Origin: Marinobacter fuscus
Lineage (GTDB): Bacteria; Pseudomonadota; Gammaproteobacteria; Pseudomonadales; Oleiphilaceae
Direction of reading: 5' to 3'
Length of the DNA: 36,259 nt
Assembly (NCBI RefSeq): GCF_003007675.1
Contig: NZ_PXNP01000015.1
Span: 1 to 36,259 of the forward strand
Numbering within the stretch: the first letter of the stretch is position 1; each line of letters opens with the position of its first letter. The notes under the pieces are model-generated. The model searched no databases and was not told the origin of the DNA. It saw only the letters and a list, made by a program, of their open reading frames with translations. Position numbers and translations under genes: made by a program. Of this stretch, positions 32,910 through 36,259 are shown in pieces.

Positions 32910-33509
32910 TCAGGTGTCGCCAGCTATCCGTGCAAGGGTGTCTGTAACAGAAAAGGCTCGGAACACCGGATTCCTGAGGTCGAGAACGTAACTGTCTTTA
33001 GCGTTTCCGGACTGATCTGCCTTTCGCTGCAGGTAGGAATGCAGATTGTTGCGGCGACACAACGCCGGGATATGCCGGATACTGGCGGCCCAGATACCCT
33101 CCATTGGTGACACCTCAATAAAGGAGCCGTCCGGCTTAAGCAGCTTCACCGCAAGCCAGTTCACATGATAGAGAATAATCAACCCCGGGTAGAGGCGGGT
33201 GTAACGATCCACATCAATCTTGTTCAGAGTAACGGCAAACTGAGGCTCTACACCGTACCGACGGGCATTGAAGAAGGGTGTGTTCTGGGTTTTTAGATCG
33301 ACGTAGCGGTCGCTCGCCGTGTGTATGAAGTCCGGAACGGTTGGATCCTTATGCTTCTGTTCATTCAGCCGCAATCCGAACCTTGAGCCAAAAAGATGAA
33401 GAAACTCGTGCTCCAGCTGTTCACCATCCTTGCACCACTGCAGTTTCTTCTGAAGATCGCCGTGGCTGAGCTCATTGCCAAACCGATCCATCAGTTTGTA
33501 CTGGGGCAT
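32910..33509 (-). CDS. Probable type II restriction endonuclease (PD-(D/E)XK-like)
   Basis: 199 aa from ATG 33509 (MPQYKLMDRFGN), chosen over an upstream GTG at 33581 because an AAGAG site lies before it. The core TVPDFIHTASDRYVDLKTQ shows Pro59-Asp60, ten residues, then Asp71-Leu72-Lys73, a PD-(D/E)XK nuclease pattern with Asp in the third position. I do not recognise the family otherwise, and the call leans on its tail-to-tail position with the cytosine methyltransferase, a common restriction-modification layout. The same DNA should be cut as the partner methylates. Confidence 0.7.
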   Translation of the reverse strand: MPQYKLMDRFGNELSHGDLQKKLQWCKDGEQLEHEFLHLFGSRFGLRLNEQKHKDPTVPDFIHTASDRYVDLKTQNTPFFNARRYGVEPQFAVTLNKIDVDRYTRLYPGLIILYHVNWLAVKLLKPDGSFIEVSPMEGIWAASIRHIPALCRRNNLHSYLQRKADQSGNAKDSYVLDLRNPVFRAFSVTDTLARIAGDT

Positions 33510-33638
33510 TTTCGCTCTTCTTTTGTCAATTCCTTTGAACAACCCCGCCTGCCGTGGCTGCGTCCACGACGCGGCCTGCACCTCATCCAGAAGTAGCGCC
33601 TATGCTGTGTGGGATCTGTGATTGATGATATAAGGGAT

Positions 33639-33809
33639 TCATAGCACCCGACAACCTGCTCCCCGGGCTTCCATCACAGTTTTGAGGAACTGAATACCCT
33701 CATTCAGTGCGATGAGCTCAAACGGCGATACTACTAGCTGAATCGACCTGCTGAATACAGAAACAATACAAAAACCTAACAATAAACAAGTGTATTTATG
33801 TCGATGCAT
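33639..33809 (-). CDS. Small ORF with hydrophobic N-terminus (unrecognised)
   Basis: 56 codons from ATG 33809 to TGA 33639. The N-terminus MHRHKYTCLLLGFCIVSVF resembles a signal or membrane segment; the rest (PFELIALNEGIQFLKTVMEA) reads like an amphipathic helix. It is in the 391-bp gap between the endonuclease and the lipoprotein and is too short for routine ORF calling. It could be a small membrane protein or the tail of a lost gene. No clear ribosome site was seen. Confidence 0.3.
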   Translation of the reverse strand: MHRHKYTCLLLGFCIVSVFSRSIQLVVSPFELIALNEGIQFLKTVMEARGAGCRVL

Positions 33810-33817
33810 GCTACTCT

Positions 33818-33851
33818 TTTGTTTAATTCCGACCCTTTGTCTAATTCCGAC
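33818..33851 (+). repeat. Tandem 16-bp direct repeat upstream of the lipoprotein gene
   Basis: TTTGTTTAATTCCGAC (33818-33833) and TTTGTCTAATTCCGAC (33836-33851) differ at one base and are 18 bp apart start to start. They lie 51 bp before the lipoprotein start and just upstream of the small minus-strand ORF, so they could be regulator-binding sites for one or both. Confidence 0.6.
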
Positions 33852-33901
33852 TCAAGGCATTGTGGATCTGGGTTGAGCCAAAATAGTTAACGGAGTTTGC
33901 G

Positions 33902-35902
33902 ATGACTCATGGAAAAAAACGCATTTGCTTTGCCAGCATTGCTTCTGCGCTGTTACTTGCAGGCTGTGGTGGTTCAGACAGCGATGCCGATAAGGATGGA
34001 GAAGGCTCCCTCCCTCCACCTTCAGTAAGTGATCAGCAAACACTATCCAAGCAATACAACTCTGCCGTCTCAGATGCCATCGAAGCAAGTAAAGGGGTTG
34101 ATTCGGCCTACCAAAAGGCTTTGGCAATCGACGACACAATGTCGCTATCGGAAGTTCAGGCACGCATTGATAGTTTTCTTGATGCACTGCTCGCTTATGC
34201 CAATACATTACGAAAGATGGACAATGCAGGCGCGCAGATGGGTGTGCAAGGCGCTATGGCCTCCCAGGCATTAGGTATAAAGGCGTACTCGGACCCCTTC
34301 CTGGTTGAGGTAAACGCTCTATTTGACGATTTACTCGGCTTTTTGCCGGGCTCTTCGAATGTTGGAGTGGCGAACGCCAAAGCGATCGAGGATATGGTCG
34401 CCAGGGCCAAGGAGAAAGGCGAGAACCTACGGCAACAGGTGGAGTCCAGTAACATTGAAGCTGCGGATTACGGAAATGCCGTAATGACCGAGCTTCGTAA
34501 CGTGGTAACAACGGGGGCTGGCTGGGTATTTTCAGGATTTGCCGGTGTAGTTGGAGGCGTTGCGGCCGGTGCTGCAGGCGTTAGTATGATTCCAGCTATT
34601 GCAGTGGGGGCCGCAGCAGGAGGTGTTGCGGGCGTGGTATACAATTATGTGTTCACTTCTGGCGAGACTGAGAATGGCGGCTGCACAACCGACTGCCTGG
34701 TCGTAACCGGGACGACTAACAACAAAGGCCAGGTGTTTGTGCCCGCAGATGTGAAGGGCGAGTTGGTGTTAAGTAATTCAGACAGTCATCCCGTATCCAT
34801 TCCGGATTTCAAACTCACCGAGGGCGATACGAACGCCAGAATCCTGGCAGACAATACGCCTGTGGATGAACCGTTTGAATCAGCGCCTGTTACCACAGAG
34901 CCACCTGAAACTGGCGATCCATCGGCGTCTAAGCCGGTTTGTAGCGATATATCCTCCATATCTGCTAGTTTTACGCTGCAGACCTCTGGTGAAGTCTGGA
35001 TGGACGCAAAAGTAATTCCTGATGTGACCGGATGCACACTCAATCTAACCAATGGTCGTATCAATTCAGAATCTGGCAACTGGGAGTTAGACGACACACA
35101 GTTTGAGAACAATCAACCACTTTCAATACAGGGCGGACCTGCCAATGGCGACTTTAACATTTCGCTAACTCTGACTGCTGCGGATTCAGGTGTTCGAAGA
35201 GTCCTCTCTGAAACCATTGAGCAGGATGCTGTCGGGGCAATTTCTATTGAGCCCGTCAATGGTCAGTTTTCAATGGAGGTAGGGGAAAAGCTTCCCGTGA
35301 ATTATCTGGCTCAGAGAGTGTTTTTCGCTGACGGATCTTCTTCTACTGTTTTGGGCTCTGATAACCCCGGCATTCAATGGCAGTTTGATAGAGGGGTCGG
35401 AGTGTTCTCTGGCGGATACTACTCTTCGGAAGAGCCAGGAACAGGCGTATTTACAGTTAGCTTTACAGACGCCAATGAAAAGACTGTACAAACAGTTGTA
35501 AATCTATTGGTAACGCCAAAGGGGGGAACGCAGCCTGTTGAGCCTGAGCCGAGTTCATTTATCGGTTCGTGGTCTGGCACATTTTCCGGCGATGGCGATA
35601 CAGAAGATGTATATTGCCCAACCGGATCGACCATCACAATGAAAGTTATGGCGATGGGCGATGAGACCTGCTCTAGATTCGATTGCTATGTTTCAGGGAT
35701 ACTTAGACTAACATACCATGATTTTCCATCCGCCCCACTCTCATTTACTGGCGAGGTGGATGAGAGCGGCAACCTCAGTCTGTTTGCCTCGAATGCTGAT
35801 GATACGGTGACAGCCACGGGCATTCTCAACCCTGACAACACCGGCACCTTTAGTTATTCGAGTGAACTCGGGTGTACTGGCAGGGGTTCAATATCAAAGT
35901 AG
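33902..35902 (+). CDS. Large putative lipoprotein with a glycine-rich hydrophobic segment
   Basis: 666 aa. The signal peptide ends in the lipobox LLAGC (Cys22), followed by an acidic linker (GGSDSDADKDGEG), so it should be lipid-anchored. Residues about 45-200 are helical. Residues 204-250 (GAGWVFSGFAGVVGG ... AAAGGVAGVVYNYV) are a long Gly/Ala-rich hydrophobic stretch like a glycine-zipper hairpin that could enter a membrane. The rest is beta-rich: an Ig-like repeat region around 430-545 and a C-terminal domain (FIGSWSGTFSGDGDTEDVYC) with paired cysteines. Base composition is clearly more AT-rich than the core genes to the left, suggesting transfer. Function unknown. Confidence 0.85.
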   Translation: MTHGKKRICFASIASALLLAGCGGSDSDADKDGEGSLPPPSVSDQQTLSKQYNSAVSDAIEASKGVDSAYQKALAIDDTMSLSEVQARIDSFLDALLAYANTLRKMDNAGAQMGVQGAMASQALGIKAYSDPFLVEVNALFDDLLGFLPGSSNVGVANAKAIEDMVARAKEKGENLRQQVESSNIEAADYGNAVMTELRNVVTTGAGWVFSGFAGVVGGVAAGAAGVSMIPAIAVGAAAGGVAGVVYNYVFTSGETENGGCTTDCLVVTGTTNNKGQVFVPADVKGELVLSNSDSHPVSIPDFKLTEGDTNARILADNTPVDEPFESAPVTTEPPETGDPSASKPVCSDISSISASFTLQTSGEVWMDAKVIPDVTGCTLNLTNGRINSESGNWELDDTQFENNQPLSIQGGPANGDFNISLTLTAADSGVRRVLSETIEQDAVGAISIEPVNGQFSMEVGEKLPVNYLAQRVFFADGSSSTVLGSDNPGIQWQFDRGVGVFSGGYYSSEEPGTGVFTVSFTDANEKTVQTVVNLLVTPKGGTQPVEPEPSSFIGSWSGTFSGDGDTEDVYCPTGSTITMKVMAMGDETCSRFDCYVSGILRLTYHDFPSAPLSFTGEVDESGNLSLFASNADDTVTATGILNPDNTGTFSYSSELGCTGRGSISK

Positions 35903-35941
35903 GTGGTCGTTTCAGCCGTGTCTATATGGCTGAGTAGTAGA

Positions 35942-35972
35942 AACCAGCGTCGCCAGTTCAGCAGCGCTGGTT
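35942..35972 (+). terminator. Possible terminator hairpin after the lipoprotein gene
   Basis: An 8-bp inverted repeat AACCAGCG / CGCTGGTT with a 15-nt loop, 40 bp after the stop codon and followed by a weak T-rich stretch (CTCTTG). The remaining bases to 36044 hold no gene I can support. Confidence 0.4.
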
Positions 35973-36044
35973 CTCTTGAAACTCAAAGGCACTAGAGGTC
36001 ATGCTGGGTTAGTCCCCAGATCGAGATCCGGCACAAAAAGCTAG

Positions 36045-36257
36045 TCACGGATGGCCGAGAAGCTGGCCACCGCGACGGGGCGATCGGTTTACGCCCGGCG
36101 CAAGCATCTGGTTGGGGCGGTTAATGGCTGGATCAAGCATATTCTGGGCTTCCGGCAGTTCAGCCTGAGGGGGCTTAATGCCGTGCAAGGCGAATGGGAT
36201 CTGGTCTGCCTGTCGCTTAACCTCAGGCGGATGAGTTCGCTGATGAGGCTGACATAG
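36045..36257 (+). pseudogene. C-terminal remnant of an IS1182-type transposase
   Basis: About 70 codons run from just after an in-frame stop at 36042 to the TAG at 36255-36257. The sequence (MAEKLATATGRSVYARRKHLV...NGWIKHILGFRQFSLRGLNAVQGEWDLVCLSLNLRRM) matches the end of IS1182/IS5-like DDE transposases. Where those read VEPV, with the catalytic Glu, this one reads VGAV, so the catalytic residue is lost. The N-terminal part is absent. It marks the right edge as an old insertion site. Confidence 0.75.
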
Positions 36258-36259
36258 GC

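Noticed and set aside
32910..33581. Longer endonuclease start at GTG 33581
   Set aside because: It adds 24 residues without a ribosome site, while ATG 33509 has AAGAG upstream.

Overview
The window reads as the chromosome of a GC-rich gammaproteobacterium, probably marine and hydrocarbon-associated. A Marinobacter-like host is my best guess from the style of gpsA, sixA, hemH, the phasin and the lipid operon. That is recollection, not a search result. No rRNA, tRNA or CRISPR array was seen.

Bases 1-5634 are mobile DNA. A complete IS6100 starts at the first base. It is followed by a 152-bp class 1 integron (Tn402-type) IRt end, and then by the mercury-resistance half of a Tn21-family transposon: merR diverging from merTPADE plus an EAL-DUF3330 gene, closed by a 38-bp terminal inverted repeat at 5597-5634. 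The transposase, resolvase and integron genes would lie left of the window.

Bases 5635-12981 hold a broken gene cluster for a periplasmic type II DMSO-reductase-family molybdoenzyme, in the alpha, beta, chaperone, gamma order of dimethyl-sulfide dehydrogenase, chlorate reductase and selenate reductase. Two extra genes follow: a Mrp/Nbp35-like iron-sulfur ATPase and a 14-repeat beta-propeller protein. The transposon has cut off the N-terminal part of the alpha subunit. The propeller gene carries a 1-nt deletion, so the module looks inactivated and decaying.

Bases 13029-17615 are a minus-strand housekeeping and signalling block: an RsbU/HsbR-like response-regulator phosphatase, a STAS anti-sigma-factor antagonist, gpsA, sixA, a DUF1285 gene and a SlyD-like isomerase. 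An HD phosphohydrolase and a renalase-like flavoprotein follow (17728-20225).

Bases 20234-27143 are a tightly coupled eight-gene operon: desaturase, NTF2-like protein, SDR, flavin oxidoreductase, DUF1365, Cfa-type methyltransferase, DUF2878 and a secreted protein of unknown function. It matches the membrane-lipid modification operons tied to singlet-oxygen or light stress, including those for furan fatty acids. After it come xthA, a TetR regulator, a phasin, a candidate small RNA with a strong terminator, a TIGR01244 protein and hemH.

Bases 31131-36259 look accessory. They hold a small cysteine-containing ORF and a type II restriction-modification pair whose methyltransferase has an N-terminal helix-turn-helix and four copies of an AGTACCCA half-site around its start. 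They also hold a small hydrophobic ORF, a lower-GC lipoprotein with a glycine-rich hydrophobic segment, and an IS1182-type transposase remnant.
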